Assembly (NCBI RefSeq): GCF_019320115.1
Contig: NC_089581.1
Span: forward strand, 69,234,485-69,298,484
Direction: 5' to 3'
Length of the DNA stretch: 64,000 bases
Source of the DNA: Miscanthus floridulus
Lineage: Eukaryota > Streptophyta > Magnoliopsida > Poales > Poaceae
In this document: piece by piece, positions 32,863 through 44,800 of the stretch
How the letters are laid out: every line of letters starts with the position of its first letter
Position numbering within the stretch: position 1 is the first letter of the stretch
Program-made: the position numbers and the translations under genes
The notes under the pieces: generated by a model
The model's database searches: none
What the model was told of the DNA's origin: nothing
What the model saw: the letters and a program-made list of their open reading frames with translations, nothing else

Positions 32863-33522
32863 AATGCAAAATGGCTGAAAAGACGCCTGAGCATCCCGGC
32901 CAAGAGCAAAATAGCTGAAAAGACGCAGCCCACCGATGAGGGTAGCTAACAAGCTAACACCCGAAATAAAATGCAAAATGGCTGAAAATACGCTTGAGCA
33001 TCCCGGCCGAGAGCAAAATAGCTGAAAAGACGCTTGAGCCCGCCGATGAGGGTAGCTAACAAGCTAACACCCGAAATAAAATGCAAAATGGCTGAAAATA
33101 CGCCTGAGCATCCCGGCCGAAAGCAAAATAGCTAAAAAGACGCTTGAGCTCGCCGATGAGGGTAGCTAACAAGCTAACACCCGAAATAAAATGCAAATTG
33201 GCTAAAAATACGCCTGAGCATCCCGGCCGAGAGCAAAATAGCTGAAAAGATGCTTGAGCCCGCCGATGAGGGTAGCTAACAAGCTAAAACCCGAAATAAA
33301 AAGAAAAATGGCTGAAAAGACGCCTAAGCATCCCGGCCGAGAGCAAAATAGTTGAAAAGACGCTTGAGCCCACCGATGTGGGTAGCTAACAAGCTAACAC
33401 CCGAAATAAAATGCATAATGGCTGAAAAGACACCTGAGCATCCCAGCCGAGAGCAAAATAGCTAAAAAACGCTTGAGCCCGCCGATGAGGGTAGCTAACG
33501 AGCTAACACCCAAAAACAAAAA
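32863..33522 (+). repeat. 110-bp tandem array, six units, in element G
   Basis: The unit carries AATGGCTGAAAAGACGCCTG, AGCATCCCGGCCGAGAGC and GGTAGCTAACAAGCTAACAC. The AATGGCT anchor lies at 32871, 32978, 33088, 33198, 33308 and 33418, so the period is 110 bp (107 for the first). GCTGAAAAGACGC occurs twice in each unit. It lies just after the integrase stop. No conserved coding frame was found. Confidence 0.9.
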
Positions 33523-34005
33523 GCAAAACAACTAAAACTAAGCCTGGGCATAGACCAAAGCAATTTCAAGACAAGACCCTCCAGCTACTTGTCCCAAATA
33601 GCAAGAGGCTCGAGGGCTGCACTGGAGATACCCAAGAACACAAAGACCTACATATAACGAGTTGTTTACATGGCATAGAAGAAGGCCAGACAAGCACTCG
33701 ATAGATCAAGAAAGGTTGTCAGCACAAAGATCTATATATATAACGAGTTGTTTACATGGGACAGAAAAGTACTCGACAAATCAAGAAAGCTTGTCAAAAT
33801 AGCACGCAGAGTTGTTTACAAGGCAAAGACAAAAGCAAGACAAAGTACTCGGCAAGTCAAGTAACTCTGACCAATTAGGCAAATCATTCAAGGAATAAAC
33901 AAGGCATCAAAGGCATCCAGGTAGAGAAGACATCAACAAAAATCTTCATTCAAAAGAAGCATAATATCATATTACAAGGCATGGGCATAAAGGTCAAATA
34001 CATCA
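33523..34005 (+). repeat. Degenerate repeat zone of element G
   Basis: Two clear and one partial copy of a roughly 100-bp unit containing CGAGTTGTTTACATGG and ACTCG(A/G)(C/T)A(A/G)(A/G)TCAAG occur at about 33650-33860. A copy of AAGACCCTCCAGCTACTTG is shared with 38730 and 39003 further down. No gene is supported. Confidence 0.6.
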
Positions 34006-37000
34006 AGCCTCATCATCAGGAGGAGACATAACAATATTAAGATTATCTACTATTCTACTAGCTAAGTCTTCAACCTCAGGCTCCATCCTCTCAACGGCAT
34101 CAATGTATTCTTGACTATCAGCCTCCTCTGCTATCTTGGACAAAGGAGTCGCTGGAGCAAGAACTCAGACCTGGGCCAGGACATTCTTGGTACACAGTTG
34201 GGCACACCTCTTCACGAACTCTTGGAAACAAGTCGGAATTTGAGGAATCAACTAAGCCCAAGATTGCCCATCATCCGCTGGAGTTCGGAGAACGTCGGCT
34301 ACTGAATGAAAGGATTTCCACAAAGCTTTCTAGTTTTCAGTAGCCGTCGCCAACTTGCCAGACAAGTCTTCAATAGTTTTTTGGGCCTGTACAAGATCTC
34401 TATCAGCTCCACGCCTAATCAACTTAGCAAGCGCAAGTTCCTCCTCAGCATGAGTAATTACCTCCTCAGCTTTGTTGTGACTGGTGCGAACAAGAGTCTT
34501 CATTTCATCAACGCCCTCCAAGAGTTTCTGCTTTTCAACCCGGAGAGCTAGACAAGGCAACAAACAACAAGTCAACAGAAAGGAGAGTTTGAATGCAGAA
34601 GGAAACAAAAAGAACCCGCAATACTGTTGCACTCTTTCTTCATGGCCTCCAAGTTCTTCACGGCCTCTGAATTCTTTTGAGCCTCCTAGAAAGCAGCATC
34701 CCTCTGAGTCTTGGTCTCAACAACCTAGGCACGAAGAGATTTTTCCTCCTCTGATGCGTTTGATGCTCAGCCTCCATCTTGGCCCGGAGGAGGTCAAGAT
34801 CAGCTTTCAGGGCGCTCACTTTGGAAGACAACTTTTTCTCATTTTCAGACGAGAAAAAGAAGTCGGTATGATCATGAGAGAAGGACTAAGCAAGAAGAGA
34901 CAAAGAAAAACAAGGAATGAGGACAGAAGAAAAGTGAACATCCAAAGAAGGAACGGTGAAAAAACTTACCTAGAGCTTTTCTCCAAAAGAAGTCGCAAGG
35001 GACGATAAGCTTCCCCAGGCAGCAGTTAACTTCGATAGCCGATGAGTGGCATCAAACTGCTACACCACATCATCAGCAAAAGGTAGACCACCGGAGGCAA
35101 GACAAGGAGAAGGAGAAGCCGGTCGAGGCAAAGAAGGCATGACCAAAGCAATCTCCTGGAAAGCCAAGGCCAATCCCTCAGAAGGACCTGCCGCAATGGC
35201 CATTGTCACCTCTGGGGCAACCAAGTCAGCAGCGGCATCATTGCCAGAAAGCCTTGTCGCCCCCACAACCACTTCACTAACAGTGTGCTACGAGTCCTAA
35301 GGCTCAGTACTTGGTGGCACAACAGAGGGCAGAGAAGAAGTCGGTGGGGGGACGAGAGAAGACGAAGGCCTGAAAGTTGATAAAAGAACTCACCAATGAG
35401 AACAAGAGAAAAGGAAAATAGAAGCAAAGAGACAAAACCAGAACCCACTCACCTAGCTATCTTCTTCTTTGCAAAAGAAAAAGAAGACCTCACAGGGGGA
35501 ACCATGGCGGCAAAAATGTCCCTGCCACTTGGCGGCAGCAGCGGTATAGCCGGTACTGGAGCCCCAGAAGAAGCCAGTACTAGAGCCCTAGAAGAACTCG
35601 ACACCGGAGCTATGGAAGAACTCAGTACCAGAGCTATCGAAGAACTCAACACCGGAGCTACCGAAGAAACCGGCACAGGAGCCTCAGAAGAACCCATACC
35701 CGACATCCGATTACTACAAAAAGATCAAGACTAAAGTCAAAACAAAGAGGGGGAATTCAACGGCAGGAAAATATGAAAACAACTCACCGCCGCATGATAA
35801 GGGGTACTTCATCATCCTCTTCCTCCTTAGTCTTGACCAAGGCCGCCAGGGCACCCGCTGAAAAAAGAACAAAAGTACTCGGTTCAAGATAAAAATAAGA
35901 AAACAAAGGGACAGAGAGTATTAATATGCTCACCTAAGAGCATGCTAGCTACAGCTAGAGTACCTAGACGAGTACTTGGCTTGCGAGACTTCTTGGAAGC
36001 AGGCAGACCAGATGAAGAACCATCTGTTCGCCCCCTCTTCGAGACACTACGAGGACCTCAAGGGGCTGGATGAGGAACATATTCTTCATATACATCAACA
36101 AATCCAGAAGAAACTCTAGGAAACACTGTGGCGATTGGGAACTTACTGGTTATAGAAGCCCTAGCAAGGTTCTCCCTAGTATTCACCATGGTAGGGAGGA
36201 CATCAAGAGGGATCGGGTCAACAAAGTTGCGCCCCAATTCCTATGAAAAAAAACAAAACAACAAGACAAGGAAAGTTAAGCAAAAATGGATGCAGCAAAA
36301 GAAATACAGAAAGTACCCGCATAGCTTTTTGCATGAAGAGAAGACGACTTACAGCTAGGGGCGGGTTGTTGGCGGAGAACTCAGAAACAGTAAGCGGGAC
36401 AATGCTTGCTCCTTTCAGCATCTTTTAGAGACACTCAAGTACCTCCTCGTTGGTCAACTCAAGGGCTAGAACCATGCGTGAAGGATCCTCAGCCCCAGAA
36501 TACTCGAAGCCAAGGTGCTCTCGCTCCTTCAGAGGCTGAACTCGACGATGAAGAAAGCTCGAGACAATACCGAAACTAGTAAAGCCCTGCTGTTTTAGTA
36601 TACTTATCCTATCAAGAAACGGCTAGATTGTCTGAACCTCAGCAGTCGTCTTAGGGTTCTTATCCCATCGGTCATTAACCAAGGGACCAGATCCAGAGTG
36701 AACAACAAGAGAAGGAATCAGATTGGCGGTATAAAACCAGTTGGCATGCTAATCCCTCACAGAATTGACCAGGTCATAGTTAAAGAACTTGCTCTTAAGA
36801 CCCTAGCGAAATTGAATCTCGTAGCCACCAAGAACACTAGTGTCTTCGCGGCGGGGTTGGGGTTTTAGATGAAAGAAGTAGCAAAAGAGAGAAAGAGAAG
36901 GGAGAACTCCAAGGAAAGTTTCGCAAAGATGAACAAAGATAGAAAGGTGAAGAACTACATTGGGAGCAAGATGATTTAGGCAAATCCCAAAATAGTTGAG

Positions 37001-37312
37001 AAATTGATGAAGAAAGGCGGAGGCAGGAAGGCAAAGTCCAGCACGAATGAAGGAGACGAAAAGAACGATCTCACCAGGACCTAGAGCAGGGACTCGATGC
37101 TCGCCTAGAACTCTCCATTCAGCAATGGCCTTGCTCTGGATCAAACCATCGCTGACAAGTTCCTAAAGCTGGTCTTCGGTCATCATCGGTGCTGGCCAAG
37201 CCTTCTGGGTAGCCCTCATGGCCACGAACTCTTGGTTTTCAATCACGGAGTGTGATGATTCCTCATCCACGAAGGTTGACTAGGACTTGCTCGCGGCCTT
37301 CTTCTTACCCAT
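34006..37312 (-). pseudogene. Antisense accessory gene of element G (gypsy-type 'Transposase_28'-like), six or more exons
   Basis: It starts with MGKKKAASKS at 37312. Exon 1 contains GPGEIVLFVSFIRAGLCLPA and ends near 36357 before GTAAGT. Exon 2 opens after CATAG near 36235 and ends near 35937 before GTGAGC. A small acidic exon lies at about 35858-35792 (KEEEDDEVPL). The next, about 35711-35457, encodes 8-residue repeats and ends before GTGAGT. Another, about 35372-34978, ends before GTAAGT. The last includes the coiled coil HNKAEEVITHAEEELALAK and ends DDEA with stop near 34006. Exon 1 aligns with element B, and both end exon 1 at the same relative point. Function is unknown. Stops are single transitions. 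Confidence 0.7.
35543..35686 (-). repeat. 24-bp coding minisatellite in the antisense gene of element G
   Basis: Six units of exactly 24 bp, plus-strand core GAAGAACTCGACACCGGAGC plus 4 bases. On the coding (minus) strand each unit encodes 8 residues of the SSSIAPVL type, so repeat number changes would keep the frame. Confidence 0.8.
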
Positions 37313-39222
37313 GTACTAACGGAGGCAAAAAAGCAACTAGAGAAAGAGAAAGCATGGATGGTGGCGCTAAGACGGCGGCAGCAATGGCGATGGCGGATTT
37401 ATGAAAGCTAGGGTTTCAAGGCAAGAGAAGGGTAGTAAAGAAAAAGAAGATGAAGGGTCTTTAAATAGATTTTATAGCGATAAAAATGGCCCACCAGGCC
37501 CGTTAAAGGACCGTGTGAGAACGCAACGGTCCATTTACTGACACAGCTAAAATGATGGAGGGCACAAATCCACACAACGGTACAATTCAACGGGCAGATT
37601 TTAGATCTATCCATCCAGCACTACGGTGGAGCTATCAGATTACTGCAAAAAATAACCCGATAACCATGAAGAAAAGAAGGCCTACCTCACAAGGAACATA
37701 AGAACTCGGTTATTATGGAAAGAACTCAGGAACCTCATGAACAACAGGGATTACAACAAAAAAGTAAATGACAACTCAGAAGACAAGATTCGTTCCATTA
37801 TAAGTGACTTCAAAAATAGAAGATTACAAATCTTACAAGACCCAATGAACTCGGTACCATGAAAAACAAAGTAGCAAAGAGGAACATAGACATGGCTAGG
37901 CTCTAGTATGACTACATGTCCCAAATTGCTACTCGGAAGGTCAAACTGCCATCGGCTACACTATCTTCTTCAAAGGACGGACGCAGTGCATCCAAGGCGA
38001 AAATCAGCAGCACGGCAGGACAACATGGAGCAGAGATGGCCGATAGGCATCTGTCTACCCAAGACCAATGTGATGCTAGATATGGTGTTGATCTGCACCA
38101 GACAGTCTCAGGACAGGCGACAAGGATCAACCCAGAACTGCCAGATGAAGGAACGAAGCCCACATCACAAGACTTCCTCCAACTACCGCCACGTACATCC
38201 TGGTACAATGCTGCTATGGGATTAGCCTACCTCTAATCCCTATCACAAGACTTCCTCTAGCTACGACAAGACAAACAGGAACTACAAAACATGCCCGGGG
38301 GCTGCTCTACTTCACAAACTACCATGTTCATGACCATGAAGGTTTCAACAGAATATTCAATGGATGAAAACAAGCACTCCGGGAGGGTATTTATAGATCA
38401 AAGGAGCAGTGCACATGGACTAGGAGTACCAACGAAATAAGCCTAACAAAGGACACAGTGAAAAGACATGACTCAATAATGGAAGACTTAGGTGAAAGGG
38501 AACAGTACTCAAAGACGAGCATATTCGGAAGAATATACCAACGCAGTACAACCCGTGAACAAAAGGCATTCAAAACCAACCACCACCATACAACTACATC
38601 TGACAACAGTAGACTATCAAAGAATACGCCAAGACCTAGCATCCGAGTTCTTCCTGAACAAAACAACCCGGATATACGCTCGGGGGCTGCAAAAGGAAAG
38701 ATATATAGTTCTTTCGAACAACTTAGATTCAAGACCCTCCAACTTTTTGTTCCAAATAGCAAGAGGCTCGGGGGCTACACTCAGTGAGTGCCCTTTTTTC
38801 AAAAAAGCGCACGTCACTCAGAAGACTTCTTCAAGATAGATGACTTCAAGGCCACAAGACAAAAAGAACCCGGACATAGCTATATCCAAGCTCTTTTCAA
38901 CAAAAAGAACCCAGACATAGCTAAATCCGAGCTCTTTTCAACAAAAAAGACGGGTATATGCTTAGAAACCTTTCAATGAAGAGTCAGGGGGATTTCAAGA
39001 AAAGACCCTCAAAGCTCCTTGTGCCAAACAACAAAAGGCTCAGGGGCTACATCCAAATGAGAGTACTTTTTTCTTCAAAAAAGTACACACCACGCAAAGA
39101 TCTCATGAAGCGCTACACGGTTTTGCTCAAGAAAGCACTCGGACGACGCTTGTTCCTGCTCAACGAGACTTGAAGGAATAAGACGAGGCTTCCAGAACTC
39201 AACCATGTAGTGCTCGGGGGCT
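37313..39222 (+). other. Non-coding 3' region of element G
   Basis: No supported gene. A repeated module with AAGAACCCGGACATAGCTAT recurs three times between about 38870 and 38960. Another, GACCCTCCAACTTTTTGTTCC then CAAGAGGCTCGGGGGCTAC, recurs at 38730-38780 and 39003-39050. The CTCGGGGGCT tract (39213-39222) just before the 3' LTR is the likely polypurine tract. Confidence 0.6.
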
Positions 39223-39625
39223 TATCGGTGCGGGACCCATGGGATACCCTGCAAGGAAGGGAGAAGACCTAGTCAAATTAGGATTCTTCTCCTATAATCT
39301 TAGTAGCAGTATTACTCTATAATCCTACTAGGAACTCTCATTATAAACTGACTAGGACTCTGACCTCCTGACTATATAAAGGAGGGCAGGGCTCCTTGGA
39401 TCAGGAGTTTAGACAACAATTGTACAACACAACACTTTACAATCAATCCAATGCAAAGGCTAACGCCAACTGGACGTAGGGCTTTTACTCGATCAAAGAT
39501 CAAGGGTCCGAACCAGGATAAATCGACTGTCTCTTGCGTTAACCGTCGAGTTTCGCATATGCTGAAGCCCAAACATACTACCCTGGGGACCCCCGTGGTA
39601 GGCTATCGGTGGTCAAACATCGACA
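39223..39625 (+). repeat. 3' LTR of element G (403 bp)
   Basis: It starts TATCGGTGCGGG (TG changed to TA) and ends CATCGACA. It has the same length as the 5' LTR, with its TATA box at 39373-39380. The TSD GGATT follows at 39626-39630. Confidence 0.95.
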
Positions 39626-42417
39626 GGATTCCAGACCACATGACATATGCAGGTCCCCGACTTACATATATCAACCTACCCTTGGATCTTCTAAAATAAG
39701 AATGGGTCCGTGCCACCCGAGAATACAGTACTCCACCAATCCGGCCTATTGCCACATGGGTACACGCTATTCCTGCCATCTCTCCACTCCTAGTGCACGA
39801 GTAGCCATTCTCATAATAGAATAGCCAAGTTAAGGCTTACCAGAGTATGTGGTTAGTACTACAAAGTCTCACCTCATGCAATTCAACAACGGACGGACCT
39901 TAATCGACACAGGTAGAAAGAAGCCGCTCATAAGACCTTCATGTCTTGTGGCTCTCACACACCGAGTCCGCCCGGTCTAGATTTATTACTTCCATGCTCA
40001 TATCTCATGATAACATAAGTAACCAAAGATCCATTTAAAATTCTCAGGTGACAGGTAATCACCTGACTAAGCATGACTAAGCATATTTAGACATTTACGA
40101 ATAAAACAGGTAATCAAGATAGATAGGGAAAAACAAGGTTGGTAATGCACCAATTAGGTTCCCACTTGACTCCTAATCACTTAATGCAGTATATAAAAGC
40201 AAACGTGATAAAATTTGTAAAACACAAGGTAGGGTTAAATGCATCCGGGGCTTGCCTTCGTTGATGGAAAAGTTAGGTTCCTGCGATATTCCACAATTAT
40301 CCGTTCTGACCTCAACAGATGGATTAACCTCCTCCACAACTTGATTAACTACCACGTGCTCACCTTCATTCACTACACGTAGTAACAATGCCATGTTTGA
40401 CATGATGCGAAATACGAAACATGATGCTTGATGATGGATGTAAAATTAACAAATCGAATACAACTTTCCTTCGCGGTACAGTTGCAAGTCAAACGATCTA
40501 GATATTTTTTGTAACACATACATCAATTGCCAAGGATCATTACCAACTAATGATCCAAGGTCATCACTCAATCCAAAATTCAATCAAAACCTAAATCATT
40601 AAAGATTACTATTTGCTTTTATGAATTAATTATTTAATTCAAAATTATGAAATAAATCAACTTATTCCAATTGAGCTCAAAATTTGTGTAAATGTTCATC
40701 ACATGATAACTAAGTGGAAAAACAATTTTCATAATTTTTGAATAATTAATTAAGCCTAGAAAAATCATGGAAACCCATTTATTAATTAATTGAGCAATTT
40801 TTATCACATTCAAAAAGTTCTGGAAATCAACATTTCATATTTTTCCTAAATATTATTCATCACAGAGAGGTCACACAAAAATTTTCATAATTTTTGGAGC
40901 TCTACATAAATCTATACAAAAATAACAAAAACAGACACTATTCATTCAATTCTGAAAAAGGAAAAATCATTTTCAAACTGCTGAGTCATTGACACTCGGG
41001 TCCCACCTGTCATCCCTAACCTCCCGCGTTGACCACGACGGCGACGGCGCTGACCGATGGAAACTCGCTGACGGTGAGTCCAATAGCGACGGCCAAAGTA
41101 CCAAAACAATCACCATGACTAGGCGCATCGATTGAAGGCACTAGCTTAAACGATTACAGCATGATTCAAGACTGACGCCGGCCATGGCGGATGCGACAGC
41201 ACGGTGGTGCTACGCCGGCAATAGGAGACCGGTAGCAGTCAAACAAAGGGTCCAGGAAGCATCAGTAGCTCACCTCGAACGTGTTGAAGCAAAGAGCGAG
41301 ACCGGAGAAGCAATGGTGACGCGGGTCGACGTCCACGGTGATCACGGCGAAGAAAAGCTCATCGGTGGCGGTGTTCCGGCGACTGCAGTGGGCAAAATGA
41401 CCAAGAAACAAGGGAGTAAGCACCACGGCATCGAGATGGAGCTGTAGGTACATAAAGCAAGGGCAACGGCTCACCGAAGGGCGCTGGCCACGACGGCGCA
41501 GCCACGACGGAGAGGTTGCCGACCGCGAGGAAGAAAAGTGGCTAGCGACGATTCCTGATGAAATCAGATGACCACAGTTGGATGGCTAGGTGTGCAAGGA
41601 GTAGGCAAAGCTATTGGGCCCTTTGCTGCGATGGCACAGGCGCTGGTTCGACAACGAGGGCTCACCGGAGATGAGCAAGGGCGACGGGAAAAACAGAGCA
41701 GCGAAGGGAAGGTCGACGACGGCGTCTGAGCTTTATAGAGCGGCCAAGAGAGCAAGGAGGCAACACGCAGTGGCCTTCTCCGCACCAGCACGAAGCCAAG
41801 GGCGGCCACAAGCACGTCTGGAACCGAGCAGAAGGTCGCCGGCGATGGGGTGGTGGTTGTGACACTATTCACCATATTTACAGAAATGCCATTCATTTTA
41901 AAATCCAAATTACTCCCAAATTTGTATAACAACTCAAAAATCTCCAAAAATAAAAGTTGCTCAAAATTCAAAGTTCTACAACTTTGCTTTTATAACCACC
42001 CCCTAATTCGGTCTACATTTTGAAATGAAATTTTGAATTCAAATAGGGGACATTTAACGAATTACGCCTTTTCAAATTACTTCAAATTTTTCATAACAAC
42101 TTTGAAAACTCCAAAAACAAACTTTGTATAACTTGACAAGCTCTACACTTTTTCTTTTAGGCTCAACCCCAAAATATGCTTAGATTTTGAAATGAGTTTT
42201 CAGGGTAGGATTTAAATGCTGAAAATCAGGGTTTTCTTGAAAATTCAAATCCAAACCAAATTTTGAACTTGATTCAAACAATACAATTCAACACATACCA
42301 CATAAAGGTAAACTTGTTTTAGTGTATGCATATCAAAATTTTCACTAAATGCCAAATGCTTTGCAATGCATATGATGACATGGCAGGTTTTAGTATTTAA
42401 ACACCCGAGGTGTTACA
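39626..42417 (-). repeat. Element A 5' LTR, upstream part (U3 side)
   Basis: On the minus strand it begins TGTAACACC TC GGGTGTT at 42417. With the part at 9921-10710 the LTR is about 3.58 kb. It has a GC-rich block (about 40990-41870) and exon-like block alpha (40256-40372). The rest is A/T-rich. Short frames in the GC-rich block are not supported as genes by themselves. Confidence 0.85.
40256..40372 (-). other. Exon-like block alpha in the LTR of element A
   Basis: It is 117 bases on the minus strand (39 codons, phase 1 at both ends). It follows CTACGTGTAG and ends at GAAG|GCAAGCCCCGG. The peptide is acidic (NEGEHVVVNQVVEEVNPSVE) and stop-free, with GKPR across the donor. Joined to 10354-10284 it reads INEGEPHEHVYFG in frame. 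Confidence 0.5.
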
Positions 42418-42950
42418 TAAGTTCAATCACTTGTCCTAGTATCCTGGCACTCATGTGGACATAGATGAGAAGAAGAGGGACCACTTCTATCGTGGCCTCT
42501 CTTGTAGCCTTCAGGAGAAATTGTATACTAGGAACTATCAGACCTTCGAGGCAATGATGAATGCTGCCATCGCTATGGAGGGCTTACAGCGGGATTCCTA
42601 GGCAGAGTGGAAGAGAAAGCGGGTGGCTATGGGGTCCTTTAGCCACCCCCATGCTCAGAAAGTATAGGTTGTTCGATGGGTGCCCAATCAATCATTAGGT
42701 AGACATTCATTTCGACAGCCCCAACATACTTCTCTGACTTCTTCCACGTAGTACCGTGCACCGACTCAGCAGGTGCAACCTCAGCAACCCTAAGGATAGT
42801 AGGCCCCACCTTGGCTAGGATAGGGAAACAAGCTGGGAGCTTGTTTCAAATGTGACAAGGATGGACACTATATATGCCCGAGAGTGTCCTCAAAACTAGC
42901 CAATCCAATCTGCTCAACCATCGGCTAACTCCAGGCTAGTCAGGAGGATA
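42418..42950 (+). pseudogene. Element D gag, C-terminal part
   Basis: Readable gag: FNHLS, then PGTHVDIDEKKRDHFYRGLS, FEAMMNAAIAMEGLQRDS and a degenerate CCHC knuckle (CFKCDKDGHYICPRV, about 42840-42885; the last Cys is altered). Several TAG/TAA stops are one transition from Gln codons. It starts abruptly at the insertion point of element A. Confidence 0.75.
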
Positions 42951-43615
42951 GTGATCAAGAAGAAAGTGCCAGCCAGCCGATTGGGACAGGTGAACTTCAC
43001 AGATGTTGAGCAGATATTGCAGCAGGAACCGATGATGGCTGGTATGTTTACCATTGATTCCCATCTAGCTTATGTGTTGTTTGATTCTGGTGCATCACAT
43101 TCATTTATGAGCATGGGATTTGTAGACCGGGAAAACATACCTCTTATGGCCATACCGTATGCCGATAGAATTCATACTCCGGGTGTGTAGATGTGCATCA
43201 ATACTAGGAATAGACACAATAAGCTTGGTATTAGCCACCCACACTTACCATCTATAGTTCATGGTACTGCCTGAGCAAGGCATTGATGCAATTCTTGGAA
43301 TAAACTAGTTGCGAGTGTATGGGGTAGTTTTGGATTTGAAGCGGAGAATTGTTGAGTTACAGCTTCCTTCTTCTGAGGATAGGATGTCTCTTCTTGTACC
43401 CTTAGATCCAATCTTACCTGTTGCTGCTCATGCTAAGGCCTCTCCTGATCTTACCTCTATTTCGGTAGTATGTGAGTTCCTAGATGTTTTTCTTGAAGAT
43501 CTACCTGGGTTGCCACCGGATAGAGATGTGGAATTCTCCATTAAGTTAGAGCCTGGTACTGCTCCTTCTCCCGATGCTCGTACCGCATGGCTCCAAAAGA
43601 GTTGGCTAAAATGAA
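42951..43615 (+). pseudogene. Element D protease
   Basis: Active site [16 protein letters not shown] is near 43075-43120, with intact Asp-Ser-Gly. The flap-side block is near 43300 (GIDAILGIN, then stop). The pol entry [13 protein letters not shown] is near 43498-43540. Frame changes near 43200-43300 and near 43590 break the continuity with RT. Confidence 0.75.
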
Positions 43616-44800
43616 GAAGTAGTTGGAAGAATTGATGGAAAAAGGCTTCATCCATCCTAGCTCTTCACCATGGGGTTGTCTAGCCATTTTTGTGAAGAAG
43701 GATGACACTCTTCGGATGTGTGTGGATTACCACCCACTTAATGCAGTAACCATTAAGAACAAGTATCATTTGCCTCGCATAGATACCTTGTTCGATCAGC
43801 TAGCTGATGCCAAGGTGTTCTCCAAGATCGACCTTCGTTCAGGCTATCATTAGATCAAGATTAGACCACAAGATATACCAAAGATGCCTTTTTCTACTAG
43901 GTATGGGCTGTATGAGTACCTAGTAATGTCTTTTGGTCTCACCAATGCTCCTGCATTCTTCATGTACCTGATGAATTTAGTCTTTATGCCGGAGCTGGAC
44001 AAGTTTGTTGTGGTGTTCATTGATGATATCCTGATATATTCCAAGAATGATGAAGAGCATGCTCAACACCTTCGAATTATACTAACCCGATTGAGGGAAC
44101 ACAAGCTATATGCTAAATTCAGCAAGTGTGAATTTTGGTTAGATCGGGTGTAGTTTTTGGGGCATGTGTTGACACCTGATGGCATTTCTGTAGATCCCAG
44201 CAAGGTGCAAAATATGCTGAATTGGAAGTCTCCCAAGTCTGTGCACTAGATTCATCAGTTCCTTGGTCTAGCTAGGTACTGTCGATGTTTCATTCCAGAT
44301 TTCTCCAAGATAGCTCAGCCAATGACCAAGCTGCTCCAAAAAGAAGTCAAGTTTGACTAGAGCCCAGCCTGTGAAGAAGCCTTCCAAGCTCTAAAGACAT
44401 TTCTGACCACTGCTCCTGTTTTGGCCCAACTAGATATTAACAGACCCTTTAATGTATATTGTGATGCCTTAAAGATGGTGTTGGGATGTGTGCTTATGTA
44501 GGAAGGGCATGTGATAGCTTATGCTTCGCGCCAACTGAAAAAGCATGAAGTAAATTACCCCACTCATGATTTAGAGCTGGCTGCTATGGTCCACGCTCTA
44601 AAGATTTGGTGACACTATTTATTGGGCAACAAAGTATATATTTTTACTAATCATAAGAGCCTCAAGTATATTTTCACTCAGTCTGAGTTGAATATGAGGC
44701 AAAGGAGATGGTTGGAATTGATTAAGGATTATAACTTGGAGGTACATTACCACCCAGGAAAGGCCAATGTAGTGGCTGATGCTTTGAGCCAAAAGTCACA
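43616..44800 (+). pseudogene. Element D reverse transcriptase and RNase H
   Basis: [63 protein letters not shown] and the catalytic FIDD at 44016-44027 are present. RNase H shows VYCDALKMVLGCVLM, where an expected Ala/Gly-rich stretch is altered, and HYHPGKANVVADALS. Stops at about 43852, 44151, 44248, 44358, 44500 and 44611 are CAG, TGG or CGA codons changed by one transition. Confidence 0.85.

Larger units (their letters stand above)
10711..39625 (+). mobile_element. Element G: Tat-lineage Ty3/gypsy retrotransposon, interrupted by element C
   Basis: Two 403-bp LTRs (10711-11113 and 39223-39625) and perfect 5-bp TSDs define it. In between are gag, protease, reverse transcriptase, two RNase H domains and integrase on the plus strand, then a 110-bp tandem array and an antisense multi-exon gene. 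The dual RNase H and antisense gene place it in the Tat lineage. Element C (16671-32013) splits the integrase. By eye the two LTRs differ at about 25 of 403 positions (about 6%), so it is clearly not recent. Confidence 0.95.
7028..42417 (-). mobile_element. Element A: long-LTR Ty3/gypsy chromovirus, minus strand, split by elements G, C and B
   Basis: Read on the minus strand: 5' LTR from 42417 down to 39631, interrupted by element G (10711-39625), continuing 10710 to 9921. Then a Met-type primer binding site at 9917-9901, the H3-tail-like ORF0 (9537-8968), gag, protease and the first codons of reverse transcriptase, ending at 7028 where element B is inserted. The rest of A, including the 3' LTR, is left of the window. 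The right end TGTTACA (42411-42417) is the reverse of TGTAACA, and it abuts gag codons of element D. Confidence 0.9.

Noticed and set aside
32863..33522. CRISPR-like array
   Set aside because: Whole 110-bp units are repeated with no unique spacers, in a plant retrotransposon.
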